A program made the translations under genes and the position numbers. Shown here one piece after another: positions 1 to 9,900 of a DNA stretch of 43,734 nt; position 1 is the first letter of the stretch, and each line of letters opens with the position of its first letter. Source of the DNA: Eubacteriales bacterium (GTDB taxonomy: Bacteria > Bacillota > Clostridia > Lachnospirales > Lachnospiraceae); NCBI GenBank assembly GCA_030533235.1, contig JAUNJN010000017.1, positions 1 to 43,734 of the forward strand, in the 5' to 3' direction. Under the pieces are notes generated by a model. The model was not told where the DNA came from and ran no database searches. It worked only from the letters and a program-made list of their open reading frames with translations.

Positions 1-97
1 ATACCGGTTCTTTTATTTTTAAGAATCAGGTATCACATCATTGACTAATATACATTTTTCGACCATTTTTATGGAAAAAATACGAAAAAATGAAAAA

Positions 98-1981
98 CTA
101 TTTGTTCTCCTTAATATAAGCATTTACGCGCTCTTCAAGCTGAGGGAACGCACATGGACCGGCATCAAGAAGCGTCTTGTGGAATTCTTTTTCGTCAAAC
201 TTGTCTCCAAGCTGTGTTGAAGCGGATTTACGAAGTTCCTCAAACTCAAGCCAGCCAAGAACATATGCCTGATAATTTGCAGGCTCGGCGGCAACGTAGT
301 TTATGACATCCTCAGCAACACTTGCATCAAAGCCGGAGGTAGTAAGGTAGTTTTCAACGTCTGCGGTTTTCCATCCCTCGTAGTTGACACCGATATCGAT
401 ACGTGCCTGAAGCACGAGTGAAATCTGTGTGTTAAGACGGGCAAGATCTGCATAAACCGGTTCTGCATAACCGTCATAATATTCATAGCTGATAAATTCC
501 ACATAGGTTGCCCAGCCTTCTGTGTAGCCCATGTGATTTAAAACAGCACGCAGAGGAGCCGGGTTTGTTTGTAAGAAGTAATTGCGCTGATACATATGTC
601 CCGGTATTCCTTCGTGAGCGAGAGTGCTCCATAAATCACCGGCACCGTCAGATTCGATGTTCAAACGAATTGTGTTTTCAGAGGTGTTGTCAACCGGGCA
701 GAGCATATAAAACGCCGGACTTACAATATTCTTAAGCGATTCGTGTACAGGGGAAATCGTGTACTCAAACCGCGGCATTTCAGGGAAGCGGTCCTTAAAT
801 GTATCCTCGAAGAAACGAAGTGTCTCATCCGGATCAATGTCGCCGTAAAGGGTGTCGTAATTTTCGATAAACGACATATATTCTGTATAATGAAGCATTG
901 CAACGGAAGAAAGCTCGCCCATATATTCGTCCATATAAGAATCATACAGAGCAATGATTTCCTCCGGAGTACGGTCGGTCCCGGTCTGGTTTGCAAGCAG
1001 GTATTCATAATATTCTTTTCCACCGTCGAGATAGCAGATACCGAAGTCGTTTTTGCAAGCTGATTTATTATCCTTAAAGAAGTTAATGATTCTTTCGTAG
1101 GCCGGGATAATGTGATTTTTGACGATGTCGTAGTTTTGCTGCTTGTACTCTTCAGCAAGATTTGTATCGAGATCGGTCAGGGCATCTATTTTTGCATTGA
1201 AGGTCTCAAGCAGAAGGTTGCTCTCCGGATCGGCGATGAATTCCGAACACTGGCGAATGACTTCATTGGCGTTGTGACGATTCATAAAGTATCCCTTTTC
1301 GATACGAACCTTTTCAAATTCAATGGCATTGTCAATATAATCAGGAAGCTGATCAAGCAGCTCAAGATACATTGGAACATCCTCTGCAGAGCGGAAGGTA
1401 TATTCCGAATAGTTAATCGGCATGTTGGAGTGGAGTCCGCTCGTATAAGCAAACGGCTCCTGTAAGAAATACAAGTCGTAATACGTATTGTTTGCGTCAA
1501 TTACACGCTTGTATACGTCGTAGTCAAACTTCTGGGATGCAGTTAACAGATCATAATTTATGGAATAGAAATCATCATCCTCTGCTGTCGTTTCTGCACG
1601 TTCCGCTTCGACATCTTCATCAGTTAAGCAATATGCATCACCGAGTGTTGCAACCGATGCGTCAATGCCGTAGTTTTCCGGATGACACAAATAATAATGA
1701 ATGCTGATGGAATCCGAGCTGATTGCGTCACGGAAGCTGTCCATGACATATGTGTCAAAGCGCTCCTGCTCCGCGATCGCCTCCGGCGAGTTTGGGTCAG
1801 CGAGAGTATCAACGGACGGCTCCTCTGTGTCCGGACCGATTTCTTCTGTTGTGAGTGGCTCATCCGGCGTGTTGATACTTGCAGGGGGTTCTTTTTTACC
1901 GCAACCTACGAGCGAAAGCATCATAGTGCCGACTAAGATGGCCGAGCAAATGGTTTTCCTTTTTTGTTTCAAATTGAACAT
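98..1981 (-). CDS. DUF885 family lipoprotein, putative zinc metallopeptidase
   Basis: A 627-residue protein. The reading frame is open further upstream, but the ATG at 1981 is preceded by GGGAGG at 1991-1996 and opens a lipoprotein signal peptide with lipobox Leu-Val-Gly-Cys and then Gly-Lys-Lys, so I chose that start. An acidic linker follows, then a long helical domain typical of DUF885 proteins. The zinc-site motif His-Glu-Gly-Ile-Pro-Gly-His is at residues 456-462. Family knowledge suggests a membrane-anchored extracytoplasmic peptidase; the substrate is unknown. It is the only protein-coding gene on the minus strand and is probably a separate transcription unit unrelated to the secretion locus. 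The family call is strong from the motif and length; the activity is inferred. Confidence 0.88.
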   Translation of the reverse strand: MFNLKQKRKTICSAILVGTMMLSLVGCGKKEPPASINTPDEPLTTEEIGPDTEEPSVDTLADPNSPEAIAEQERFDTYVMDSFRDAISSDSISIHYYLCHPENYGIDASVATLGDAYCLTDEDVEAERAETTAEDDDFYSINYDLLTASQKFDYDVYKRVIDANNTYYDLYFLQEPFAYTSGLHSNMPINYSEYTFRSAEDVPMYLELLDQLPDYIDNAIEFEKVRIEKGYFMNRHNANEVIRQCSEFIADPESNLLLETFNAKIDALTDLDTNLAEEYKQQNYDIVKNHIIPAYERIINFFKDNKSACKNDFGICYLDGGKEYYEYLLANQTGTDRTPEEIIALYDSYMDEYMGELSSVAMLHYTEYMSFIENYDTLYGDIDPDETLRFFEDTFKDRFPEMPRFEYTISPVHESLKNIVSPAFYMLCPVDNTSENTIRLNIESDGAGDLWSTLAHEGIPGHMYQRNYFLQTNPAPLRAVLNHMGYTEGWATYVEFISYEYYDGYAEPVYADLARLNTQISLVLQARIDIGVNYEGWKTADVENYLTTSGFDASVAEDVINYVAAEPANYQAYVLGWLEFEELRKSASTQLGDKFDEKEFHKTLLDAGPCAFPQLEERVNAYIKENK

Positions 1982-2197
1982 TCGATTTATCCTCCCAATG
2001 TTATTCAAAAATGACATAGAAGTTATTATATCCAAAGGAGGGGAAAAAATCAACTTTATGAGATATGAGAAAAAATTTATGGTATGGATTTTCCCATTCA
2101 ACACGATATGTTCCTCCAGGGCAATATATATTGATATATACCGGGGAAAATAATTGTGGATATTTTGAATAAGAAGATGTATACTGTAATAGACAGT

Positions 2198-2268
2198 GCA
2201 GGATTAGTCTATCGGTAGGGCGCCAGCTTCCCAAGCTGGATAGGCGGGTTCGACTCCCGTATCCTGCT
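2198..2268 (+). tRNA. tRNA-Gly (anticodon CCC)
   Basis: A 71-nt cloverleaf. The acceptor stem is GCAGGAT paired with ATCCTGC. The anticodon stem CCAGC/GCTGG encloses the loop TTCCCAA, giving anticodon CCC for glycine. The T arm has the standard TTCGA core. The 3' CCA is not encoded. A run of seven T residues starts right at the discriminator base and may serve as terminator. It lies just upstream of the secretion island, so it could mark a former integration site, but I see no integrase or duplicated tRNA end in the window. Confidence 0.93.
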
Positions 2269-2301
2269 TTTTTTAGTGCCTTTTTTGTATATTAATCCCC
2301 A

Positions 2302-2375
2302 AAACTGGTCATTCATACCAAAAAACTGGTCGTTCGTCGAAAAAGTTACCACAAAGAAGTATTCGATGATATGAT
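2302..2375 (+). promoter_or_regulatory. Putative LytTR operator and promoter, copy A
   Basis: Two direct repeats of the CTGGTC(A/G)TTC(A/G)T(C/A) type start at 2305 and 2326, exactly 21 bp apart, each preceded by an A tract. A -10 like TATGAT lies at 2370-2375, 44 bp after the second repeat. The -35 region (GTTACC, 2345-2350) is poor, as expected for an activated promoter. It precedes the gene at 2457. The same layout recurs at three other places in the window. Confidence 0.72.
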
Positions 2376-2456
2376 AGCAACAGTGAAGAATATTGTGTAT
2401 AAAATCGTTATGGGGAGCCAAAAACGATTGGAACGTATATAGAAAGGAATGAGTCG

Positions 2457-3719
2457 ATGGCACAATTTTATATGAACAAGCAAGGCACATTAGCACAGTC
2501 ATCACCTCTGGTCGAGGTTGGTAATACAATTAAGAGTGTGAAGGCTATGGTTTCCGGTGTAAATAATGGGCTGTCAGGCATTGGAATCGCAGATGTGGGT
2601 CCTGCGCTTACAGCAATTGAGTCGTATCTTACAATTCATGCAGGTAAGGTGGAGAATTTGTCAAGCACCTTGAGTCGTATCGTGCTTAAGTATATTGAGG
2701 CAGAATCAAACATTATGGGTATTCCGCTATTTGCTAATCCTGACTTCTATCAATATTTGTCAGTGGATGCACAGAACAATATTCAAAGTTTGGTTGGTAC
2801 GATAGCAAATTACGAGATTGAGCTCATTCCGGGAATGCCGTTTACAGTTGGCGAAGCAATCGAATTTGGAATGGAAGTATACAATAATGCATATCGCACA
2901 TCGGAGCAGGGCATCGGCATCATGCCGGAGTCTATCACTCTTGCAGGAGAGACAGACTGGAAGGAACTGTTTTCGATGGATAATCCATATTTTGATCAGG
3001 CTGAGACGTTACATATGGTTGAATATGGCGTATCGGAAGGCATATCACTGTACCATTTAGACGGAAGTCTTGAAGGACCGTATGGCAGCTTGAATGGGGA
3101 AGTGAATTTCTTAAATGCTGAGGCGAGTGCAACCGCATATGCCGGTTTGTTTACAGCAGACGGCAAATTTGCACCGGGTGTCGGTGTTGAGGCAGGTGCT
3201 TCCGTTTCTTTGTTTACAGCTGAGGGAGAGGCAAGACTCGGCAATCAGTATTTGGGCGCATATGTAAATGGCAATGTTGAAGTATGCAGCGCCAGTCTTG
3301 AGGGAAGCATATCAGCAGGCTTATATAATTCAGAAGGTAAATTCGATCCATCGCTTGGGGCAGGTGTATCAGCAGAAGCTATTTTAGCACAAGCAGAAGG
3401 CTCGGTCGGCGGTACTGTTCTCGGCACAGATATAGGTGTGACAGGCTCTGTAGGAGTTGGAGCAGGCGCACATGCCAATATCGGACTTCAGGATGGTGTA
3501 CTTTCTTTTGAGGTTGGTGCATACCTTGGTGTCGGTGCGACGGTTGGATTTGATATTGATTTTAATGATACTTATGATACAATAGTAAATGCATGGGACG
3601 ATGCTTCAGATTGGGTATGTGATCGTGCAGATGACTTCTGTGATTGGGCAAGTGATACATGGGATGATGTTACAGATGCAGGCGCAGAATTCGTAGATTG
3701 GATTACATTTTGGGACTAA
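2457..3719 (+). CDS. Putative T7SS substrate with FYxN N-terminal domain and glycine-rich repeats
   Basis: A 420-residue protein with AAAGGA 8 nt before the ATG. Residues 1-90 form a predicted helical domain that starts Met-Ala-Gln-Phe-Tyr-Met-Asn and ends in a Tyr/Ala-Glu/Ile/Gly-type motif. The same domain opens the proteins at 18059 and 21529. Residues about 200-370 are rich in Gly, Ala, Ser and Val, with two copies of a unit of roughly 60 residues containing Gly-Lys-Phe-(Ala/Asp)-Pro; this suggests beta or membrane-associated structure. The last 45 residues are acidic with regularly spaced Trp and Asp. There is no signal peptide. It heads an operon with two DUF4176 genes and is preceded by LytTR-type operator copy A. 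I do not recognise the C-terminal domain. The substrate role is inference from the shared N-terminus and the neighbours; toxin or structural roles are both possible. Confidence 0.7.
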   Translation: MAQFYMNKQGTLAQSSPLVEVGNTIKSVKAMVSGVNNGLSGIGIADVGPALTAIESYLTIHAGKVENLSSTLSRIVLKYIEAESNIMGIPLFANPDFYQYLSVDAQNNIQSLVGTIANYEIELIPGMPFTVGEAIEFGMEVYNNAYRTSEQGIGIMPESITLAGETDWKELFSMDNPYFDQAETLHMVEYGVSEGISLYHLDGSLEGPYGSLNGEVNFLNAEASATAYAGLFTADGKFAPGVGVEAGASVSLFTAEGEARLGNQYLGAYVNGNVEVCSASLEGSISAGLYNSEGKFDPSLGAGVSAEAILAQAEGSVGGTVLGTDIGVTGSVGVGAGAHANIGLQDGVLSFEVGAYLGVGATVGFDIDFNDTYDTIVNAWDDASDWVCDRADDFCDWASDTWDDVTDAGAEFVDWITFWD

Positions 3720-3744
3720 TTAGGAAAAGGTATAGGTATCAGAT

Positions 3745-4050
3745 ATGAGAAAATATTTACCGATTGGTACGGTTGTCAAGCTGAAAAATGTTGATAAACT
3801 AACGATGATTGCCGGATATTTTCCAAGGAGCGAGGCAAACAACGGACATGTGTGGGATTATTCCGCGTTCCCTTATCCGGAAGGTATGATTGACAACGAT
3901 AAGATTGTTCAGTTTGACGGTGAGGCGATAGAAAAGATTATCGTTATGGGATATCAGGATGAGCTTCAGATGCAGTTTATCCGTGCAGTTATGGGGAAAG
4001 CAGACGAGATAAAAGGCCAGGCAGGCCAAAGCAGCGAGGTGACGGACTAA
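3745..4050 (+). CDS. DUF4176 family protein (first copy)
   Basis: A 101-residue cytosolic protein. The N-terminal Leu-Pro-Ile-Gly-Thr-Val-Val-Lys-Leu-Lys, the central Tyr-Phe-Pro segment and the Tyr-Pro-Glu-Gly segment match the DUF4176 family as I know it. That family is found next to T7SS substrates in Firmicutes and is suspected to act in substrate handling. The stop codon overlaps the start of the next gene (TAATG), so the two are translationally coupled. The polar Gln/Ser-rich tail is not part of the core fold. Family assignment is good; the exact function is not established from sequence. Confidence 0.8.
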   Translation: MRKYLPIGTVVKLKNVDKLTMIAGYFPRSEANNGHVWDYSAFPYPEGMIDNDKIVQFDGEAIEKIIVMGYQDELQMQFIRAVMGKADEIKGQAGQSSEVTD

Positions 4051-4361
4051 TGAAGACATTATTACCACTTGGAACGGTTGTATCCATCAAAGGCGTTGAT
4101 CATAGAGTTATGGTGCTTGGCTATGCCAGATTCAAAGAAGGCGATACATCGCACGTATATGATTATATCGGGTGTTATTTTCCGGAGGGTTTTGTAGGCG
4201 GCGATAAGACGATGATTTTTGATCACAGCATGATTGAAAGCCTGTACTATCTCGGTTACAACAATGAAGAGTCTGCACAGTTTATCACAAAGGTTGCAGA
4301 TACGATTGAGAAGGTTGAAAATCAGAGTGCACAGGCGGCAGCAGTTACGGGTGCACAGTAG
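4050..4361 (+). CDS. DUF4176 family protein (second copy)
   Basis: A 103-residue paralogue of the preceding gene with the same order of motifs: Leu-Pro-Leu-Gly-Thr-Val-Val near the N-terminus, a Gly-Tyr segment, then Tyr-Phe-Pro-Glu-Gly-Phe. Sequence divergence between the two copies suggests an old duplication and possibly a heteromeric pair. Its ATG overlaps the upstream stop by one base. It ends the first small operon: a terminator hairpin follows about 35 nt downstream. It probably works with the putative substrate at 2457. Confidence 0.8.
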   Translation: MKTLLPLGTVVSIKGVDHRVMVLGYARFKEGDTSHVYDYIGCYFPEGFVGGDKTMIFDHSMIESLYYLGYNNEESAQFITKVADTIEKVENQSAQAAAVTGAQ

Positions 4362-4395
4362 ATACCGGATGCAAATAAATGAAGTTGCAATCGCT

Positions 4396-4430
4396 AAAAA
4401 GGAGTCTTGCTTTGCAGGGCTTCTTTTTTG
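4396..4430 (+). terminator. Rho-independent terminator of the substrate/DUF4176 operon
   Basis: A hairpin of about 14 pairs, including several G-T wobbles, with a TTT loop (arms 4397-4410 and 4414-4427), ending in a T-rich run. It separates the first operon from the machinery promoter at 4455. Confidence 0.75.
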
Positions 4431-4454
4431 TTGTATAGGTAGCAAGAAACAAAA

Positions 4455-4483
4455 TTGACACAGGTCATTTTCAACATTATAAT
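4455..4483 (+). promoter_or_regulatory. Consensus sigma-A promoter of the secretion machinery operon
   Basis: TTGACA at 4455-4460 and TATAAT at 4478-4483 are both perfect, with a 17-bp spacer. This predicts strong, activator-independent transcription of the machinery genes and the LytTR regulator. The spacer contains CAGGTCATT, which resembles a single half-site of the LytTR-type repeats; autoregulation is only a suggestion. Confidence 0.85.
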
Positions 4484-4565
4484 AAAAGCAGATTATTCTA
4501 TATTATTACATAAAAGGAAAATTTTGTAATTGTAGGTTACAAAGATTTTGGGGCTGGAGGATTTA

Positions 4566-6356
4566 ATGAAGAAAACAATGGATAGGGTTACGGTTCGCAA
4601 GGCGCATCGCGGCGTTGCGTTTATTATTTCGTTTATATTTATGTTCTTATGCTTCGGAAGTACACCGATGGGCGTTCATGCAGAGGATGCGCAGGAGGCA
4701 CCTCATTATGATGCGGCGTCGAGTGTTGTTCAGGTTATCTATTATTACTATGATGAACAAAACAATTTAAACCATATTATTCAAAGTGGTAGCGGTGTGT
4801 TGCTTGATGATATGACTGTACTTACGACACGCTACACGACGACACTTACCGATGAGAGCAAGACAGCGGCAGGCGAGTATTTGTCCGGTCTGCTTGGCCG
4901 CTCGATATCATTTTATCCGACAGAGGATAAAGAGGTTGAGGAGGCGACTGCGCAGCTTGCAGTTGTCGTTGAGGCAGATATTTACAGTAATGCGGTTGTA
5001 TCCTTCCAGAGTGCTGACTGGGATGTTGCGGTGCTTTCCCTCTCGATTCCGACCAACAAGCAGCCGGCGATGTTAGGTGACAGTGATCTTGTGAAAAAGG
5101 GTGACTCCCTTGTGACAATCGGATTTCCGAATATGTCCTGTACAGAGCCAAAATCCTTTAGTTCCGCAGAGCTGTGTCAGTACGAAGGCGTATGTGACCG
5201 TTGGGAAAACGGTGTGATCAAGCATACGGCAAATTATCACATGGGATGTGTCGGTGGTGCGATTGCGGATAAGTATGGACGTGTCGTCGCAATTATTACA
5301 TATGTACCGGGCGAGGAGAATGTATATTCCGCGTTGCCGGTCAATCAGATCAAGGTTTATCTTGAGAGAGACAGTGTAAGCTATCGTGACGATCTGAATG
5401 ATTACGATTATGTGGAGCCGATTGCGACCGACACCGATGCGGCTCTTGATCCGGAACACGTTGTCGTAAAGTCTGATCTGACAAGAGTGGTATATGAGGC
5501 AGAACTCATTTTAAATGAAGGTAATGATGACAAATATACAGAAGAAAGCTATCGAGCACTTCAGGTTCAATACAATGAGGCAAAGCAGGTAGAGGGAGAT
5601 ATTATGGCATCACAGGTTGAGGTTGATGAGGAAACCAAGCTGTTGCGTGATGCAATTGATAGTCTTGAGAAGGTGAAGAAGCAAAATAAGACATTGTTTA
5701 TTATCATTCTCGTATCCGGCGGATTGTTCCTTATATTTATCACGGCAGTTATCGTAATCCTAATCGGAAAGCATGCTCGTAAAAAGGAAGCAAAGAAGGA
5801 TGCGGAGCGTATTCGTACAATTGACGGAAACGGAGTGCGCAGCGCCGGCCGTGAAGTGGCTGCGGGCATAAACAATTCAGGGACACTTGCATCGCGCAAT
5901 GTCGGACTTCCGAGTGCGCAGCTGTATGAACAGTTTGATGCAAAGAACAGAAACAATAACAACCGTGCTGAGACAACGGTTTCTATGGAACCGGGCACGA
6001 CGATATTACAGATGGATGAAGGAACAACCGTACTGAGTTCTTATGTTCAGGCGCCGATTAATGCATATTTATATCGCGCGTCGACCGGAGAGAGCATTGC
6101 GATTTCGAGCGAGATCTTCCGCATGGGTAAGGGTATGGAAGGTGTTGAGTATCGTATCGACGGCAATACCAATGTCAGCCGTATGCATGCGATGATTACG
6201 AGAAGTCAGGATGACTATTATATTGAGGATCTTGGTTCTACAAATTATACGTTTGTAAATGGAATCAAGCTTGTGCCGAATCGCAAGCAGTTGCTTACAA
6301 CAAATGATGAAATTTACATGGCTGATGAGAAATTTGTATTTATGAAGAACAGTTAG
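4566..6356 (+). CDS. Membrane protein: extracellular trypsin-like pseudo-protease, transmembrane helix, cytosolic FHA domain
   Basis: A 596-residue protein. GGAGG at 4556-4560 fixes the ATG at 4566 over a TTG at 4548. Residues 1-39 are a signal peptide ending Val-His-Ala. Residues about 50-270 look like a two-barrel trypsin/HtrA-type fold. The expected Gly-x-Ser-Gly-Gly is Gly-Cys-Val-Gly-Gly (227-231), and no catalytic His is seen where the Thr-x-x-His motif should be, so it is probably inactive. A three-helix FIVAR-like segment follows (about 305-370), then one membrane helix (about 377-402), a charged linker, and a C-terminal FHA domain (about 500-595) with the Arg-Met-Gly-Lys, Ser-Arg-Met-His and Gly-Ser-Thr-Asn signatures. 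It is the first gene of the machinery operon, directly ahead of another FHA protein and EssC. I infer a structural or sensory subunit of the channel, perhaps replacing EssB/YukC. Confidence 0.82.
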   Translation: MKKTMDRVTVRKAHRGVAFIISFIFMFLCFGSTPMGVHAEDAQEAPHYDAASSVVQVIYYYYDEQNNLNHIIQSGSGVLLDDMTVLTTRYTTTLTDESKTAAGEYLSGLLGRSISFYPTEDKEVEEATAQLAVVVEADIYSNAVVSFQSADWDVAVLSLSIPTNKQPAMLGDSDLVKKGDSLVTIGFPNMSCTEPKSFSSAELCQYEGVCDRWENGVIKHTANYHMGCVGGAIADKYGRVVAIITYVPGEENVYSALPVNQIKVYLERDSVSYRDDLNDYDYVEPIATDTDAALDPEHVVVKSDLTRVVYEAELILNEGNDDKYTEESYRALQVQYNEAKQVEGDIMASQVEVDEETKLLRDAIDSLEKVKKQNKTLFIIILVSGGLFLIFITAVIVILIGKHARKKEAKKDAERIRTIDGNGVRSAGREVAAGINNSGTLASRNVGLPSAQLYEQFDAKNRNNNNRAETTVSMEPGTTILQMDEGTTVLSSYVQAPINAYLYRASTGESIAISSEIFRMGKGMEGVEYRIDGNTNVSRMHAMITRSQDDYYIEDLGSTNYTFVNGIKLVPNRKQLLTTNDEIYMADEKFVFMKNS

Positions 6357-6370
6357 TTGTGGGGGATTAT

Positions 6371-6946
6371 ATGGAAGGACAGTTACTTTATATACTGATT
6401 ATGCTTGTTGAAGCGGCGATTATCGTATTTTTAATTGCTCTTAACGTGAAGCTTAATAAGAAAAACAAAGCCAACAATAAAATGCTTGGCAACTACATGG
6501 ATAAGCTGCGGGAGGATGAATTGGACGAAAAGATGCGTAACGAATACTATCCGCAGAACAAGTTTGAGAGCGACTTTAAGAATATTCCTTATGAAACGAT
6601 TTATGAGGATGAGAAGGATGTACGGACGTTAGATGCGATTTGTGTCCATCTGGCGTGTATAAGCAGGGTTGCTACACGCAAGTACATAATCAATGTTACG
6701 GATGAGTTGTATCTTGGACGTGCCAAGACGAATGGGGTTGTGTTTGAGGAACAGGATGTCGACCAGAAGCATATACATTTTCTGCGTAAGGACGGCAATT
6801 TGTTCGTTCAAAATGTGTCAGAGAGCATGCCGGCTATTTTCGTGCGTAAGGATGTTAAATATGAGCTTACGGAATCGTATGTTCAGTTAAACGACGGAGA
6901 CGAGCTGTTATTTGATTCATCGCGCGTGATGATTACGTTATTGTAG
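6371..6946 (+). CDS. Small membrane-anchored FHA domain protein
   Basis: A 191-residue protein. I prefer the ATG at 6371, placed after GGGGGAT, over an upstream GTG at 6359. One membrane helix (residues about 5-25) is followed by a Lys/Asn-rich stretch, placing the C-terminus in the cytosol. Residues about 95-190 form an FHA-like domain: the Leu-Gly-Arg strand, Lys-His-Ile-His in place of the usual Ser-Arg-x-His, and a final Asp-Gly-Asp-Glu strand. The serine change may weaken phosphothreonine binding. It sits 14 nt after the preceding FHA protein and 19 nt before EssC. It likely docks on the EssC assembly. Confidence 0.82.
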   Translation: MEGQLLYILIMLVEAAIIVFLIALNVKLNKKNKANNKMLGNYMDKLREDELDEKMRNEYYPQNKFESDFKNIPYETIYEDEKDVRTLDAICVHLACISRVATRKYIINVTDELYLGRAKTNGVVFEEQDVDQKHIHFLRKDGNLFVQNVSESMPAIFVRKDVKYELTESYVQLNDGDELLFDSSRVMITLL

Positions 6947-6965
6947 TGGGTGGGGGTGTAGAAAC

Positions 6966-9900
6966 GTGTTTGTATTATCGGTATATATTAATACAGTTTA
7001 CAAAGAAATCCGTTTGCCGGTAATTAACGATTCGGATTATTCGGTTATGCTTTATCGCGAGACATTTGGTATTTCGTCGGATGTAAAGCTTGAGCTTGAG
7101 GTAATTAACGGGGCATGGAGTATTAAGGAATCCAACCGTTATTATGTGCTTAAGGATGGACGTCGTCATGCAGATTATGCACTTGTTAACAACGACATGT
7201 TCCATCTGTATACAGAAGATAAAGATACACTTGCGGTTATCGTGCGCGAGGTCTTGTATCCGGTCGCTGTATTTGACAAATATGACCTTCGTTATTGTAC
7301 GCAGATTACAGTCGGTAAACGTGAGGACAATGATATCTGTTATGATTTTCTTGGTCTTGTTTCAAGAGAACATCTTGTATTCTATAACTCTAATTCCAAG
7401 TGGTGTATATCAAACCGTGGTCAAAACGGTGTGTATGTGAATGAAAATCAAATACAGGAAGACTATGTACTTCAGTTCGGAGACTGCATTCGTGTGATCG
7501 GTCTTAACTTCATGTACCTGGGAGATATTTTGGCAGTTGATACGTCACAGGGCAATGTAGCCGTTAACACAAACGTATTGGTTCCTTACCAAAGAGAAGA
7601 AACACCGGTCGCAGAGGAGGAGCTGTTATTTAAAGACAGTCGTATTCTGTTGCACCGTGCACCGAGAAATATCATCAAGATTGAACGCGATCCCATTGAT
7701 ATTGAATCGCCGCCGGAAAAAGAAAGCGAGGAAAAGACACAGTCTCTGCTTGCTAAGATTTTGCCGTCATTTACCATGGCGATACCAATGCTTATTTGCA
7801 GCTTTCTAATGATTTATTCGAGTAAGAAAAACGGCGGATCCGCACGAGGACCTATGATGTATATGGGTCTTATTATGGCGCTGTCCTCCGTTGTCATGAC
7901 GATAATCAATACATTGCTCGGCTCCGGGAAACAGGGCAAGGAGGTAAAAGAAAAGAACTTAAAACGTTTTGATACCTACAGCAAATATTTGCTTGAAAAG
8001 ACAGAAGAGATCAAGACAAAGTATTCGAATAACATGTATGCGCTTAATACGATGTATAAGAGTGCGGAAGACTGTACGACATATGATGTTGATTCCGGTC
8101 TTTTGTGGAATCGTAATGCAAGACATGCAGATTTCTTATCATTCCGTGTCGGTATCGGTAATGTACCGTTTCAGGCTCCGATTGTCGTACAGAAGCAGTC
8201 ATTTTCAATGGATGAAGACAGCCTGAAGCAAAAGCCGGAGATGTTAAGGAAGAATTTCGAAATGCTTTATGATGTTCCGATTCGCGTAGATTTGATGACA
8301 CATAAGCTTGTTGGCTTGATTGGCGGTGAGCGATTAAAGGGCGCGATTGATATTATCAAGCTGCTCGCGACACAGATAGCTGCTAATACATGCTATACCG
8401 ATGTCAAGATGGTGTTTGTCTATGACAGGGAAGCATATAACTATGAGGATACATGGCAGTTTGCAAAATGGTTCCCACACGTATGGTCTGAGGACAAAAA
8501 AGTGCGTTACATGGCATCCGATAAGCGTGAGATGAGTGATATATTCTATGAGCTTGTTAAGGTGTTCCGCCAGAGAGACGAGGAATCAAACGGCATGGAT
8601 GAGAGCGTTCCACGTCCATACTATATTATGTTTTTGATGAATCCGGAGCTTATCGAGGGTGAGCTTATATCGAAGTATGTGTACAGTGCAGATCCGAGAT
8701 ACGGCTTGTCAACTGTGATTGTGGCAGATTCGTATGCAAACATTCCGAATGAATGTGATTACATCGTGGAAAACGATGATATCTTCCAAGGAAAGTATGC
8801 AGTTTCGGAGGAAAAGGAAGCACTTGTACCGATTCAGTTTGATTCTATCTCGGACGAGGCTTTGGATAGATTTGCGAGACGTTTGTCCAACATCTATGTC
8901 ACAGAGACAGGAACCGGCGGAGATATCCCGTCTTCTATTACGTTCTTTGATATGTATGGGGTAAAGAGTCTCAAGGAATTAAATGTACTCGACCGTTGGA
9001 GAAAGAACCGTACCTATGAAAATATCAAGGGTCTGCTCGGACAAAAGGCCGGCGGTGCAAGCAGCTATCTGGATGTCCATGAGAAGTATCACGGACCGCA
9101 CGGACTTGTTGCAGGTACGACAGGTTCCGGTAAGAGTGAGACTCTGCAGACTTATATGCTGTCACTTGCGGTAAACTACAGTCCGGATGATATCGGTTTC
9201 TTTATCATTGACTACAAGGGCGGTGGTATGGCGAACTTATTTAACGGCTTGCCGCACATGATCGGACAGATTTCGAACCTGTCCGGAAATCAGGTTCGAA
9301 GAGCGATGGTTTCCATCAAGAGTGAGAACCGCAGAAGACAGCGTATCTTCAATGAAAATGGTGTAAACAACATTAACTTATATACAAAGCTTTACAAGAA
9401 CAATGAAGCGACCTTGCCGGTACCGCATTTGTTCATCATCATCGATGAGTTTGCGGAGTTAAAGCGTGAGGAACCTGACTTCATGCGTGAGCTGATAAGC
9501 GTTGCACAGGTAGGTCGAAGCCTTGGTGTGCATCTGATTCTTGCGACACAGAAGCCGAGTGGTACGGTTGATGATAACATTTGGAGTAACTCAAAGTTCA
9601 GACTATGTCTTAGAGTTGCGGATAAGCAGGATAGTAACGATATGCTTCATAAGCCGGACGCAGCATATATCACACAGTCGGGACGATGCTATTTGCAGGT
9701 CGGCAGTGATGAGGTATATGAGTTGTTCCAGTCGGGATATAGCGGAGCAACCTACAACGAGGATGATGCCGGTGCTGTTGATATCGCAAATCTTGTGTCA
9801 CTCACCGGTCGTGTGGAGTTAAACGGTAACTACGCAAAGACTGAGCAAAAGGAACGTGCAAAATACAAATGGTATACACAGATTGCAGAGGTTATGGCTA

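Noticed and set aside
1-33. Short hairpin at the window edge as terminator of the DUF885 gene
   Set aside because: Interrupted stem, and any T tract on the minus strand would lie outside the window.
1982-2104. Longer start of the DUF885 lipoprotein
   Set aside because: A lipoprotein signal with a good ribosome site starts at 1981; the extension would bury it.
2198-2268. tRNA-Gly as attachment site of an integrated island
   Set aside because: No integrase and no repeated tRNA 3' end in the window.
4548-4565. TTG start extending the FHA pseudo-protease
   Set aside because: The GGAGG ribosome site lies inside this stretch and points to the ATG at 4566.
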